NCBI RefSeq assembly: GCF_009762775.1
Contig: NZ_CP046401.1
Location: forward strand, 7,328,001 to 7,392,000
Reading direction: 5' to 3'
Origin: Maribellus comscasis
Lineage (GTDB): Bacteria > Bacteroidota > Bacteroidia > Bacteroidales > Prolixibacteraceae
Length of the DNA: 64,000 nt
Made by a program: the position numbers and the translations under genes. Positions 17,931 to 27,729 of the stretch are shown piece by piece (within the stretch, counting starts at the first letter, position 1; the number at the start of each line of letters is the position of its first letter). The notes beneath the pieces are model-generated. The model made no database searches. It had not been told where the DNA came from and saw only the letters and a program-made list of their open reading frames with translations.

Positions 17931-18073
17931 ACCCCTGATGTTGTTGGGTGTATTTTTACTAATAAAGAGAAGCATACAATAGCACAATCTTTTAAGAGAA
18001 TAATATATCAATTGTCAAATTGAATATCTCAATCACTTTTATAATATTTAATATTAAATTCACTTTTCTTTCG

Positions 18074-18103
18074 TTGATAAACTTAATTAATCAAATAGTT
18101 TTG
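18074..18103 (+). promoter_or_regulatory. Bacteroidota-type promoter of the STAS-like gene
   Basis: TTG at 18074-18076, 19 bp, then TAGTTTTG at 18096-18103 fits the phylum consensus TTG-N17..23-TAnnTTTG. The start codon follows only two bases later (18106), so either the transcript is leaderless or this is a chance match. Confidence 0.4.
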
Positions 18104-18105
18104 TT

Positions 18106-18537
18106 ATGAATTTAAATAGCCACCACATCCTTATAACAGAAAGATTGAAGCTTGTTATTGTCACACATAAAAATGTTTTAACCCAAGAAAGCATACAACT
18201 CTTTGTTCAAGAGGTCTTACAAAATCCTTTTTTTAAACCTGATTATAATGTTCTTATTGATATAAGGAATTCTGTCATAAATATGTCGATAGGAGAAATT
18301 GAAGAATGTAGTAATCATTTATTTCAACAATTAAACAAAATTAAGTTGAAGAAATTGGCGATACTGACAAAAACAGCTTCACAAGCAATAAAGGCAGTTG
18401 AATTTGTTCATTTTTATAAACAGTCATCACTATTTCAGGTTTTTTCTTCTATTGAGGCAACTTTGAGTTGGCTGGAAATCCCAATTATTAGAAAATCCCA
18501 AATAAAATTAAAACTGTATTACCTTAGTAATTGTTAA
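18106..18537 (+). CDS. SpoIIAA/STAS-like small regulator
   Basis: A 143-residue soluble protein. The pattern of a central strand and acidic turn, YNVLIDIRNSVINMSIGEI, followed by helix/strand alternation (LKKLAILTKTASQAIKAVEF) and FQVFSSIEATLSWL, matches the SpoIIAA-like/STAS fold found near Bacteroidota kinases. Such proteins act as phosphorylatable or ligand-dependent switches; here only the fold is supported. It sits 134 bp before a PAS kinase in the same direction and may be its partner. Confidence 0.6.
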   Translation: MNLNSHHILITERLKLVIVTHKNVLTQESIQLFVQEVLQNPFFKPDYNVLIDIRNSVINMSIGEIEECSNHLFQQLNKIKLKKLAILTKTASQAIKAVEFVHFYKQSSLFQVFSSIEATLSWLEIPIIRKSQIKLKLYYLSNC

Positions 18538-18671
18538 TGTATATTTTAAATAATGTATTTCCAAATATTTTGGAATAATTTGATTTCCATCATCAAAGTT
18601 GATATTTGTATAAATATTTTTTTGTAGATAAATGAAGTGAATTAGTTTTATATTAAAGAAATTTAAATTTA

Positions 18672-19793
18672 ATGACGCAAATACAAAAAAGAAATAACAG
18701 AAGGTACTTTCACTATCAAAAAGAAATTTTAAATACAATCTCTGAACCTGCTTCTTTTATTACTGACAAGTATCGGTATGTTTTTGTGAATAATGCTTTT
18801 AACGACTTTTTTAATAAACAAACAGATAAAGTTATCGGTAAAACACCGAGTGAAATTTGGGGAGAGGATAATTTTAAAAAGAATATAGCTCCTCAAATGG
18901 ATAGAGCACTAAATGGAGAAACCGTTTTTTTTCAGTACCGAGGAAAAATGTTAGATGGGAAGTTTAAAATATTAGAAATTAATTATTATCCTCATTATAA
19001 ACCTTCAGGAAGCATTGATGGAATAATTGCCATAACAAATGATGTAACCAAACAAAAACATGCAGAAGAGGCACTAAAAGAAAGTGAAGCCCGTCTCAAG
19101 GACCTTAACGAGACAAAGGATAAACTCTTCTCCGTCATTGGACACGATCTAAAAGGACCACTCCACAATATTGTAGCTTTCTCAGAACTTATTGAAGAGC
19201 AACATGGAGAATATTCTAGAGAAGAAATACGAAAATTCAATCAATTAATTCTTCAATCTGCCCAATCTCTTTCATCACTACTCGATAACTTATTGAGCTG
19301 GTCATATTCACAAACACAAAGTATAAAAATATTCCCACAAGCTATCTTGTTGCATTCTATTGCAGAAAAATGTTTTGATTTTTTAAAACAAAATGCTTTT
19401 CAAAAAGAAATACGACTTATAAACGATGTATCCCCGGAAATGCATGCTGTCGCCGATGAAAAAATGATAACTACAGTTATACGTAATCTCATATCAAATG
19501 CCATTAAATTTACCGACAGAGGGGGTAAAATAACCGTTACAGCAACAATTGTTGAAGATGAGATATTTGTTGCAATTAGAGATTCAGGAACGGGGATTTC
19601 AAAGGAGAAAACAGAATTATTGTTTCAATCTTGTGGTATTCAGTCGAGTACGGGTACGGAGGGCGAAGGTGGAACAGGTATGGGATTAATTATTTGTAAA
19701 GATTTTATTGAAAAAAATAACGGCAGAATATGGGTCGAGAGCGAATTAAATAATGGTTCTGTTTTTAGTTTTTCTTTACCTGTTAATTTCTGA
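18672..19793 (+). CDS. PAS-domain sensor histidine kinase
   Basis: A 373-residue cytosolic kinase. A PAS domain covers about 17-130 (ILNTISEPASFITDKYRY, EIWGEDNFKK, ITNDVTKQKHAEE), followed by a short coiled coil, a HisKA helix with VIGHDLKGPLHNIVAF, and a HATPase with NLISNAIKF, DSGTGISKE and GGTGMGLII. No membrane segment and no receiver. ATG at 18672 is preceded by AT-rich DNA without a clear ribosome site, as is common in this phylum. Possible partner of the STAS-like protein upstream. Confidence 0.88.
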   Translation: MTQIQKRNNRRYFHYQKEILNTISEPASFITDKYRYVFVNNAFNDFFNKQTDKVIGKTPSEIWGEDNFKKNIAPQMDRALNGETVFFQYRGKMLDGKFKILEINYYPHYKPSGSIDGIIAITNDVTKQKHAEEALKESEARLKDLNETKDKLFSVIGHDLKGPLHNIVAFSELIEEQHGEYSREEIRKFNQLILQSAQSLSSLLDNLLSWSYSQTQSIKIFPQAILLHSIAEKCFDFLKQNAFQKEIRLINDVSPEMHAVADEKMITTVIRNLISNAIKFTDRGGKITVTATIVEDEIFVAIRDSGTGISKEKTELLFQSCGIQSSTGTEGEGGTGMGLIICKDFIEKNNGRIWVESELNNGSVFSFSLPVNF

Positions 19794-20304
19794 ATTATCT
19801 TTTCATTTTTCAAGTAGTAGAAGAGTCATAAGTTTCTATTATGGGAATAAGATAAGCAGACTTAATGGTAACATTATTTATAAACTTGGGATTGTGAATA
19901 TCCGTTGATGCGACTCCCATTTTCTTAATTGATTTTAAGCCTTACATAATAGTGAGGAAGGAAGTTTTATTAAGTGACGATTTTTTCATGCAAATTCAAA
20001 AGCGAGGTATTAAAAAATATCTGAAAATGAAATATATATTTACTAAGGTTATGACCCAGAAACAAAAGTAAGAAAGCCCTCTTCCTTATTTAAAGAATAA
20101 TATTTTCACTTTTATGGGCTGGTAGAATATCCGGACACTACAAAACAGTATAGAAATAACTCTCTGGTTATGTTAATTTGAAAAATTGGAGTTTACTTGT
20201 ACTTGAGAATATAATCTTAAAAAAAACTTGCTAAAAGATACAATTATATTACTCTTATTTTCGTAAAGTGTTTAAGTATTTCTCCCTGATAATACCATCT
20301 GCAA

Positions 20305-20489
20305 TTTAAATTAATGCGGGTAAAATAGATGCTTATTTAAACTAGTAAAAGTATAAAAGAAATAAGCAACGAACTTGGTTTTCAGGCCATCCATTATTTT
20401 AGTACCTTGGTTTAAAAAAAGAACCTAATCCTACACAATACCGAAAGAAAAATGTTTTGGAGAATAAAACTGAACTCTTATTCTCATAA
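20305..20489 (+). pseudogene. C-terminal HTH remnant of an AraC-family regulator
   Basis: The plus frame from 20305 reads FKLMRVK, stop, MLI, stop, TSKSIKEISNELGFQAIHYF; after a frameshift it continues KEPNPTQYRKKN. This is the AraC double-HTH signature (SIKEISNELGF...HYFSRLFKK...TPTQYRKK) with two in-frame stops (TAG 20326, TAA 20338) and one shift. Clearly dead. Confidence 0.8.
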
Positions 20490-20884
20490 AACAAAGAAAA
20501 GGGGCAACTCTCATCAAAGCCGCCCACAATTGAATTAAGAATGATAAAAAATAAGGGTTTGTATCTTAAAAATAGAAAATTCTATCTTAAAAACAAATTA
20601 TTTATAAAAAATAAAAATAACAATTGTTTTGGGATATGAGGCTGTGCAAGCGGAACTTGCTCCCTTTCCTCGCTATTCTTGAATTTGGCGTTGACCACGG
20701 AATTGATCATGTAGTACCGCTATAGAAACCGTTGAAAGATTTTGGATTTTTAATTTCTTATCACAGGAAAAGTAATTTTCTACTTTTAGTCTAGTTCATC
20801 AAAGGCTTTGATAAATCATTTTTTTATAAAAATAAGTGTTATTATACCTGAATAGTGCAACAACACCTGAGATTCTGATCTCTA

Positions 20885-21035
20885 TGGGGTTAGTTCCCCG
20901 CTGCTTGCAGCGTAAATTTAGTAAATTTGTGTATGTGAGAAAGTTCATACATTCATAAATCCCATAATGTATCGGTCTTGTTATACCATTTTGTTTGTCC
21001 AGCTAAATACTGACGGGTTGTGTGGACTTGCAACA
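20885..21035 (+). mobile_element. Decayed IS200-like left end and tnpA start
   Basis: On the plus strand, GGGGTTAGTTCCCC followed by GTATGTGAGAAAGTTCATAC and CCATTTTGTTTGTCCAGCTAAATA parallels, with many changes, the reverse-strand left end and tnpA start of the two intact IS200 copies. Homology fades after about 150 bp. An older relative in the opposite orientation. Confidence 0.7.
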
Positions 21036-21456
21036 AATAGGACTAGCCCAGCTACAACATTCTTCCAGACTACGATCCAACAAAACAAGGATTGAAACCG
21101 TCTGCCAATTATGGCAATCTTGGTCATATTTTAAAAAGGGCCTAGGCTATAAATAGCTAAACCCTCGGTATTTTTTAATTATACTTTGTGAAGCGGTATC
21201 AGTTAAAACAATGTTTGAAATAACCTCATTATATCATGAGAATAATATCAACTAGCTTTTTCCTTACTGACTGCTACTGTATAAAGTGTGCTGTGTAAGT
21301 GTTTGGTTTATAGTGGTTCTGAGTAGGGATGTTAGAGGTTGCAAATGTAATGTGAAACAATTGAGAATCGCCTATTATTTTGTTATTGTTAACTTGAGAG
21401 TAGAGTAATTCTTTTCCAATTAAATAGAAATAAGTGTTAAAGAATACAATGTGTTA

Positions 21457-21975
21457 TCATTGAAAATATTTAGAAAAAATAATCTCTAGATATTTATCAG
21501 TTATCTCTGGAGTATTTTGATCTATAGCAAAGAAATCTTTCATCCAAAGATAATCGTCTGCGACAAAATAATATGGCAAATGCTGGGCATCTGCATTTAG
21601 CCCAAATGAATCTTCAAGAATAATATAGGCAGGATAATTTACCTCATTCGACCTACACATTAGAAATAATGATCTAATATTTTCATATGCGACCAGTAAG
21701 ATAATATTATCAGAATCAATATCCTTTGACTTTCCTTTTAACCTTAATAATTCTGACTGTACACAAGATTCACAAGTCAATCCTGAGAAATAAAAAATAA
21801 GCTTGGGCTCTTTTGAAAGAATATCTATAAATGATAATGTATCTTCATAAACAGTAGATAGTCTCATTTCAGGATTAAATTGAAAAGAGTTATCAAGAAT
21901 CTCAAGAAGATATTTGTTCTGGAGGTTTTCGAGTTTAGCACTAACTATTTCGTTTTTTGCTACTATCAAATTTTC
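21457..21975 (-). pseudogene. 5'-truncated thioredoxin/TlpA-like protein gene
   Basis: The minus frame encodes about 165 plausible residues (NENLIVAKNEIVSAKLENL to the end KYLEIIFSKYFQ) with a thioredoxin-fold core: PKLIFYFSGLTCESCVQSEL contains a CxxC motif, followed by VNYPAYIILEDSFGL. The open frame extends upstream to an ATG at 22041, but that part overlaps nrdA coding sequence in another frame and is not genuine. The natural N-terminus (expected signal or lipoprotein leader) is missing, so the gene was cut by the deletion that also removed the end of nrdA. Confidence 0.65.
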
Positions 21976-23107
21976 GTTTCGTTTTTGCTTTTTTTGCCAG
22001 TTGAATCCGAGCGTTGTATTTTTCTGAGAAATCTTCTCCAATGGCAGTCACCAGTTCGGGGCATTCGCCCGGGTCGAACAGGTAAACCGGTTCATCTTTT
22101 TTAATGCGTTTCATCAATTCGTCGGGCATCCACAATTTAGTATTGAGTGACGGTGTGCGAAAATAAGCGTTTCCTGTGGTTTCCCGTAATTCAATAAACG
22201 CTTCAATATCGTAATGCCACGGCTGCATCGAAATCACCTGTGAACTGCGGCGGCGGCCTCCCTGCTGGATGGAATTTACCATCGTATCAAAAACCTTGAT
22301 AAAAGGAATTACCCCGGAAGATTTTGCATTTAACGATTTGATATGTGAACCGGTTGCCCGCACCCGGCTAACGTCGGTTCCCACGCCGCCGGCAAATTTT
22401 GCCAGGAAGGCTGTTTCTGTAAGTTTGTTGGTAATGCCTTCCAGCGAATCATCTACCACATTTACATAACACGATGAATATTGCGAAACATTTGTTCCCG
22501 AGTTAAAAAGGGTGGGTGTTGAATGCAAATATTCCAGCCGCGAAATCTTGCTGTAAATGGAAATTATTTCCTGTTCGTTATTCCCGATTCCCATGGCTAC
22601 ACGCATAAAAAACCACTGTGGTTTTTCAATTACTTCCTGTTCGGTATCTTTCGCCAGGTAGCGGTCGCGCAAAGTGGTCAGCCCGAAATAGTCGAGCAGG
22701 TTATCGTTTTTATAATCAATGGCTTTTTCAATTTTTGCCAAATTAAAGTCAGCTAATTCCGGCTTCAGATAACCACTTTCAATATTGAATTTCAGATAAT
22801 CTGAAAACAACTTAAATTTCCGATCAATACGTTTGTTTATCAGTTTTAGTAACTGTAAAGTAGCCAGTGTATCGTAAACCGGGTGTTTGGGAATCAGGTG
22901 CTCAATGGCTTTCAGTACCAGTACATCCAACTCTTCGGTTGTGACACGTTCAGGAACCTTTAAATCCAGCTCTTTTATTATTTTAAAAACCAGTTCGTAA
23001 TCATCTTCCACATCCATGCCCTTGATAATTTCGAAAATGGCATTGATGATTTGTTGCGTGCGGAAACGTTCCACACTTCCATCTCTTTTTACAACTGTTC
23101 TTTCCAT
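21941..23107 (-). pseudogene. nrdA: Truncated ribonucleoside-diphosphate reductase alpha subunit (class Ia)
   Basis: The 388 codons cover only the first half of a protein normally near 750-850 residues. Residues 1-95 are the ATP-cone (VVKRDGSVERFRTQQIINAI); the barrel begins and includes NVSQYSSCYVNVV with the first active-site Cys and KFAGGVGTDVSRVRATGS. Homology holds through DPGECPELVTAIGEDF and is lost near 21965-21995. The radical Cys, its Asn/Glu neighbours and the C-terminal tyrosine pair and redox cysteines would lie in the missing part, so it cannot be functional. It follows nrdB by 11 bp and is under the same riboswitch. Confidence 0.92.
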
Positions 23108-23118
23108 TTCAATTCTGT

Positions 23119-24105
23119 TTAATAGTTGGTGTACTCGGTTGACGACACTTCAAAAAAGTTAATCAGCTTTTTTACATCTTCCTTTTGCAGGAAACGCAGC
23201 GGATTATCACTGATGTTAAACTCAGGTTCGAAACCCAATTCCATCAAACGGCGGTCGGTAATGTATTTCAGGTATTTTTCCAGTTCGGTGTATGACATGC
23301 CCAGCAAACTTTTTCCTCTGAATTTCGAGGCTATGTAATCAAGCTCCAGTTGAAGTCCTTTCAGGATAATGTCGCGCATTTCGGCAACAAATTCATCGTC
23401 GTCCACAATTTCAGGGCTTTCTTCCAACATAATTAAAATGGCTTCAATACCATTTTGCAGGTGCAATGATTCGTCAATCAAAATCAGTTCTACGCCTGAA
23501 ACCACGTTTTTCATTTTTCCCATTTCTTTCATGGCAAAAAAGTGAGCGAAACTTGAATAGAAAAAGATACCTTCCAGTACAATGTTGTTAAGTAAAATTG
23601 CACGTAATACCTGTTTTTGTCCTGCCAGTGTTTCGGGTTGGATTTGCCCGTAGCTGATTTTATCAATTTCTTCTACAATCAGCGATTGTTTTTTTCGTAG
23701 GAAAGGGTCGGAGAAAGCTACATCGTACATGGCTTTGTGGTCCATGCCAAACGACTGTAAAACGCTTTCAAAAAAATCACTGTGAATGTTCTCCATGAAA
23801 AGTTGGGTGCTGAAACTCATTTTTGCATGTGGGTCGGTAAGCAATGGGAAAAATGCGTTCACGAGTACGTTTTACACCAGCAATTCCGACGAACTGAAAT
23901 AGCCAACCGCTGTGTCGAATAAATCTTTTTCGTCAGGAGAAAGATTGTGATAATCCAGTGCATCCTGCTGGATATTTAGCTCTTCGGGAAACCAGATTGC
24001 TTTTTTCTGTTTTTCATACAGTTCCCTGAAAACGGGGTACGAGGGATTCTCGCTTAATTTAATGTTGTCGCGGACTGAGGTGCGCCCAATCAATTTTGCC
24101 TTCAT
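23119..24105 (-). pseudogene. nrdB: Ribonucleoside-diphosphate reductase beta subunit with an in-frame stop (class Ia)
   Basis: Two pieces share one frame: residues 1-77 from ATG 24105 end SSSELLV, stop TAA (complement of 23872-23874), then translation continues NVLVNAFFPLLTDPHAKMSF to 23119. Without the stop it is a full-length NrdB of about 328 residues. Iron-site residues are visible in GIFFYSSFAHFFAMKE and LILIDESLHLQNG-type helices. A single C-to-T change from CAA would explain the stop. The second piece could in principle restart at ATG 23862 but would lack essential helices. First gene of the nrdBA operon, 137 bp after the riboswitch. Confidence 0.92.
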
Positions 24106-24242
24106 TCTTTCCTTTTTTATTGTTAACTAAAATTCTTCGGGAGGCAAAAGGTGCGCAGACAGAAAATTTTGAAAATGAAAGACAAAATAATCGATTCAAC
24201 CGCGAACCAGGCCATAGCTCCCGAAAGCCTAATTAAAATTGA

Positions 24243-24440
24243 TTATGGCAGGTCTTCTGGCTCGTCCGGTTTTTGATGCCTTCCCACCCCGGTACATATC
24301 GGGACAGTGGCTTAAGATTTTCAAAAACACATTATTGGACTTACAGCTGCGGGTACAGCTCCCGGTTTCCACGGGATTCCCTCTTCGTATTGACAGGAGA
24401 GCAATCCTGACAATAAACCGTAATCGTTCTACAATTTTAA
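24243..24440 (-). ncRNA. Cobalamin (AdoCbl) riboswitch upstream of nrdBA
   Basis: On the minus strand the canonical blocks occur in order: GAGGGAATCCCGTGGAAACC (complement of 24366-24385 region), GGGAGCTGTACCCGC, AGCTGTAAG, GCCACTG (complement of 24306-24312), GGGTGGGAAGGC, and the closing B12-box element GAGCCAGAAGACCTGCC (near 24245-24262). These are the conserved core of cobalamin riboswitches. It points at nrdB and would switch the B12-independent reductase off when AdoCbl is plentiful. The element is better preserved than the genes it controls. Confidence 0.95.
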
Positions 24441-24604
24441 AGAATTAGAGCCAAAAAGGTTGAATTGAATTATAAACAGGCAGGCACAAAAACATGTAAA
24501 GAAACCGCTAAACAAACGGCTTCTTTAGTGTTAATAAATTCGATTTTTAATCTTTTTTAAGCGCTTTTTTGGATAAAAACGGATGAATAAACATGGCTTT
24601 GCTA

Positions 24605-26665
24605 CTAGTGTTTATAACTTATCATGAAATAAAAATTTCTTCCTGGTCGGTTGTAATTCCCCCAGTCCAGATGTTCCGAATAGACCTTATTCAGTAAATT
24701 TTCCACTCCTGCGTTAATCATAATTAATGATTTCCCGGTTTGGATTTTGTATCCTGTCCGGATGTGAAAAAGTGTAAATCCGGGTGTTTTTGTTTCCCCG
24801 TAACTGGTATTGATTCGGTTTTGAGCTGCAGAACTTTCGTTTTCCAACTGAAGCAGGTAATTCCCTTTTTTAAAATGAATGGTAAAAAGATTTTTCAAAG
24901 GTGGCATCATCGGTAATGGCTCATGATCATGCGTTTCGCCACAGTTGTATTTCAAATTATTAAAGAACTCAAGTAAGGGTACAGGCTTCCACAAAAGCTG
25001 AAAATTGGATGAAAACATTCTTGCAAAATTAATATTCTCATACTTTTTTGTTCCCGCAGCATACAGGTTTAATGCTTCATAATCCGGGGCAATCAAACCA
25101 ATGATGTAGTCGCTAATATGATTATACCGGCTTTCAATAGAAAATTTAAATCTCTGTTGTGTATAATTTATATTTCCAAAGAAGTTAAGCGATTTCTCCG
25201 TTTTTATATCGGGATTACCAATATAGTCATAGCCATCGTGGGCATTAAAAAGGTAAAACCCAAATTGCTCAGAAAGAGTGGGAATGCGTTCGCCGAAACC
25301 CACGCCTGCTTCTGCCTGCCAAGGCGTAGCCGGATTAAAAGCCATTGTAAAATTTGCTGACTTGATAAATTTGTTGTATGATTTATCTACATCGTATCCC
25401 AACGAGCTAAATTGTCGTTTTCCCTGTTCCGACAATACTTTTGACAAACTGTAATCTGTCCGCACGTCGATACTTAAGATAAACATCCGGCTAAGTGCAT
25501 AGTCGTTTTTCAGAAAAATGCCGGAGACAGTTCTCCTGTGTTCGGGCCAGGTTTCAGCATACATGGGCGGTTCACCCGGATTCGAAAGATTGTTCATAAA
25601 CATGGTCATTTCAGCCTTTTGCCAGTTGCCGTAACTCTCAAGTTTAAATGAAAGCAGATTTCTTTCCGACCATCTTGTTTTTCCTTCGATAAAACCTCCG
25701 TAGGTGCGACTCCAGCCGGGCATATCCATTTTCATGTAAACACTGTCGGTTCTTCCGGTTTGCGAATCTTCTACAAAATAAAGGCTGTCGCGTTTTGAAT
25801 CGTCCATTAAATGATACACGTTGTTGTAATAAACTTTCGCCTTAAAGTCTGAAATGCCCGGAACCTGTTGTGACATGTACTGCATACTGTAGATTCTTCC
25901 TTTAGCACGGCTTACGTCCATGGGTAGCGCTGGATAACCAATATCAAATGCGTCGTCAATCAGCCAGTCGAAGACTAAATCGTGCCCCGTAGCCGGACTA
26001 AAAAGCACCGACTGAAGCAAATTCACCTTTTCGTATTGAGTAAAGGGCACTTTACTACCATTGCCATCGGTATATGGAGAATAGTGTTTATAAACGCTGC
26101 TAATGCGGTAAGCCCATTTTTCCTTTCCGTAGTTCGAGAGAAAAAATAAGGTTTTCCCTTTTGAAGCAGTTTCATAGTTTACCCCTGTTTCCAGCCTGAA
26201 TGTGGACTTTTCAGGCGTCTGAAGCTGCATCTCAAAAGTTCCGCCAATGGTACTTCCGTTTTTATTTCCGGTGGGTCCCTGGTTTATCTGGATGCTTTTC
26301 AGGTTAACCGGTTCGATATACGAGGTCACCGGGTCCATTTTATCGGTACAGGCGCCAAACATTTTCATGCCTCCAATCGTCACGTTAATTTGCCCTGCTG
26401 TAAAACCGTTTAAAACAGGTTCTTTTGCATATGCTCCCCGGCTGATTAAAGAAACACTTCCCAGCCGCTCATTAATTTTATCGATTCCTGAACTGTAGAA
26501 CGACTGATAATATTTAACCGCGTTTTCATCGTTTAAAGTAATATTTTGTGTTACAGTTACTTCTCTGATATGAACAGTATCTTTTGTAATATCCTTGATT
26601 TGTTGTGCCTGCAAATGATTATTGAAGGCTAACAGCAGGCATAACAAAAACAATGAAGTTCTCAT
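24605..26665 (-). CDS. TonB-dependent outer-membrane receptor
   Basis: About 686 residues from the chosen start (ATG 26665; MRTSLFLLCLLLAFNNHLQAQ is a good signal peptide). An in-frame ATG at 26713 would add 16 residues before the leader and is less likely. The plug domain lies near 40-160 of the precursor (VTVTQNITLND, SVSLISRGAYAKEPVLNGF, INQGPTGNKNGSTIGG) and a beta-barrel follows to the terminal aromatic strand FYFMISYKH. The Met- and His-bearing segments (GGMKMFGACTDKMD, MKMDMPGW, ETHDHEPLPMMPP) and the neighbours suggest copper or another soft metal as cargo (inference). Third gene after a Cys-containing small protein and a YtkA-type lipoprotein. Confidence 0.87.
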   Translation of the reverse strand: MRTSLFLLCLLLAFNNHLQAQQIKDITKDTVHIREVTVTQNITLNDENAVKYYQSFYSSGIDKINERLGSVSLISRGAYAKEPVLNGFTAGQINVTIGGMKMFGACTDKMDPVTSYIEPVNLKSIQINQGPTGNKNGSTIGGTFEMQLQTPEKSTFRLETGVNYETASKGKTLFFLSNYGKEKWAYRISSVYKHYSPYTDGNGSKVPFTQYEKVNLLQSVLFSPATGHDLVFDWLIDDAFDIGYPALPMDVSRAKGRIYSMQYMSQQVPGISDFKAKVYYNNVYHLMDDSKRDSLYFVEDSQTGRTDSVYMKMDMPGWSRTYGGFIEGKTRWSERNLLSFKLESYGNWQKAEMTMFMNNLSNPGEPPMYAETWPEHRRTVSGIFLKNDYALSRMFILSIDVRTDYSLSKVLSEQGKRQFSSLGYDVDKSYNKFIKSANFTMAFNPATPWQAEAGVGFGERIPTLSEQFGFYLFNAHDGYDYIGNPDIKTEKSLNFFGNINYTQQRFKFSIESRYNHISDYIIGLIAPDYEALNLYAAGTKKYENINFARMFSSNFQLLWKPVPLLEFFNNLKYNCGETHDHEPLPMMPPLKNLFTIHFKKGNYLLQLENESSAAQNRINTSYGETKTPGFTLFHIRTGYKIQTGKSLIMINAGVENLLNKVYSEHLDWGNYNRPGRNFYFMISYKH

Positions 26666-26719
26666 TCTTGTATTGATTTGTAAAAGGAGAAGAAAACAGA
26701 ATTCTCCTTTCATGAATTA

Positions 26720-27526
26720 TTAAAAAGTAATGTCAAACGATAATTCATTTCCAATGGGTTCGCCATCTTTGGAAATCTCAATATTTACGCGCCACCAGCC
26801 AGTCATGGTAAAATTTACTTTGCCTTTGTAATGCCCGTTTCCCATATGCGTTGGATTTACATTGTTGGGCGACCCGTGTCCCATTGAAGGCATTTCCGGT
26901 TCAATCGAAATCGAAAGATTTTCGGCTGCAGGGAAACTCATCATGTTTTCACGGTAATGAACAGTAAACCCGATATCGTTCATCCCGACTTCCGGTACTG
27001 AAGGTTCCAGTAACGAAATAAAATAGGTTTTTCCATCAGCTTCGGAAACAGCGCTGAATTCGCGGGCTTCATCCAACCCGGTTACTTCCGGGATTGTCAA
27101 ATAAGTTGTATCCTTTATTCCTCCGTCATCTATGGCAACTCTTAACTCCCAGCCTTCATCCGGGTTACCAGGCATGATAAACACTGCTGCGCCTTCAAAA
27201 TAACCGTTTTCATTAACTGTATTTTCCGGATTTTCAAATGGCGCTGCGTGTGTCATAGTGGTCATATGCATCATGGGCAATATAGAAACAGACGCCTGTG
27301 TCACCGGGCTTTTGTCCGAATTGTTTTCTATATCAAAATATAGCTTGTTGTATCCCTGAAATAAAGTTTGTTCGGCCATTAAATCCACACTGAAAACCCC
27401 TGATTCTGAATCAGATTTAGCAATGGATATCAAATGGGTTTCTTCTTCAGGTATTTCCTCCTCTTTTTCACAAGCCGCAAAGAAAATAGGAAGTAAGAAT
27501 AAAATTAGAATATGCTTTATTTTCAT
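26720..27526 (-). CDS. YtkA/FixH-like lipoprotein
   Basis: 268 residues with a lipoprotein leader (ILILFLLPIFFAACEKEEE, Cys at the lipobox). Two YtkA-like beta domains follow: the first around VSILPMMHMTTMTHAAPFENP, the second around ENLSISIEPEMPSMGHGSPNN and ending HYKGKVNFTMTGWWRVNIEI. Met/His clusters in both are typical of periplasmic copper handlers. It lies 54 bp upstream of the TonB receptor start and is probably its periplasm-facing or surface partner in metal uptake; ligand is inferred. Confidence 0.75.
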   Translation of the reverse strand: MKIKHILILFLLPIFFAACEKEEEIPEEETHLISIAKSDSESGVFSVDLMAEQTLFQGYNKLYFDIENNSDKSPVTQASVSILPMMHMTTMTHAAPFENPENTVNENGYFEGAAVFIMPGNPDEGWELRVAIDDGGIKDTTYLTIPEVTGLDEAREFSAVSEADGKTYFISLLEPSVPEVGMNDIGFTVHYRENMMSFPAAENLSISIEPEMPSMGHGSPNNVNPTHMGNGHYKGKVNFTMTGWWRVNIEISKDGEPIGNELSFDITF

Positions 27527-27729
27527 TTTCTTGTATTTTATATTTATTGATAATGTAATATGATTTTCCCGCTATCTATTCGCACAAATTCATAAACTAT
27601 GATATCATCATGAAAATGAAATCATTAATATGTTTGCACACTATGAATAAACATATATTCTTACTCCTGAATACATTGTATCATTAAAAGCAGAATAGTG
27701 GGGTAATTTTTAAAAAGGAATTTTGCATC

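Larger units (their letters stand above)
19794..21456. other. 1.7-kb gene graveyard
   Basis: No intact gene. It contains an AraC-type HTH remnant (20305-20489) and a decayed IS200-like remnant (20885-21035), listed separately. A protein-like stretch near 20113-20180 (FYGLVEYPDTTKQYRN) is another relic with no recognisable family. The remainder is AT-rich and featureless by eye. Confidence 0.5.

Noticed and set aside
21457..22041. Full-length thioredoxin-like gene starting at ATG 22041
   Set aside because: The first ~25 codons overlap genuine nrdA sequence in another frame and contain no leader; the real start was deleted.
23862..23884. Stop-codon readthrough or selenocysteine in nrdB
   Set aside because: The codon is TAA, not TGA, no recoding element is visible, and the partner nrdA is truncated as well; nonsense mutation is simpler.
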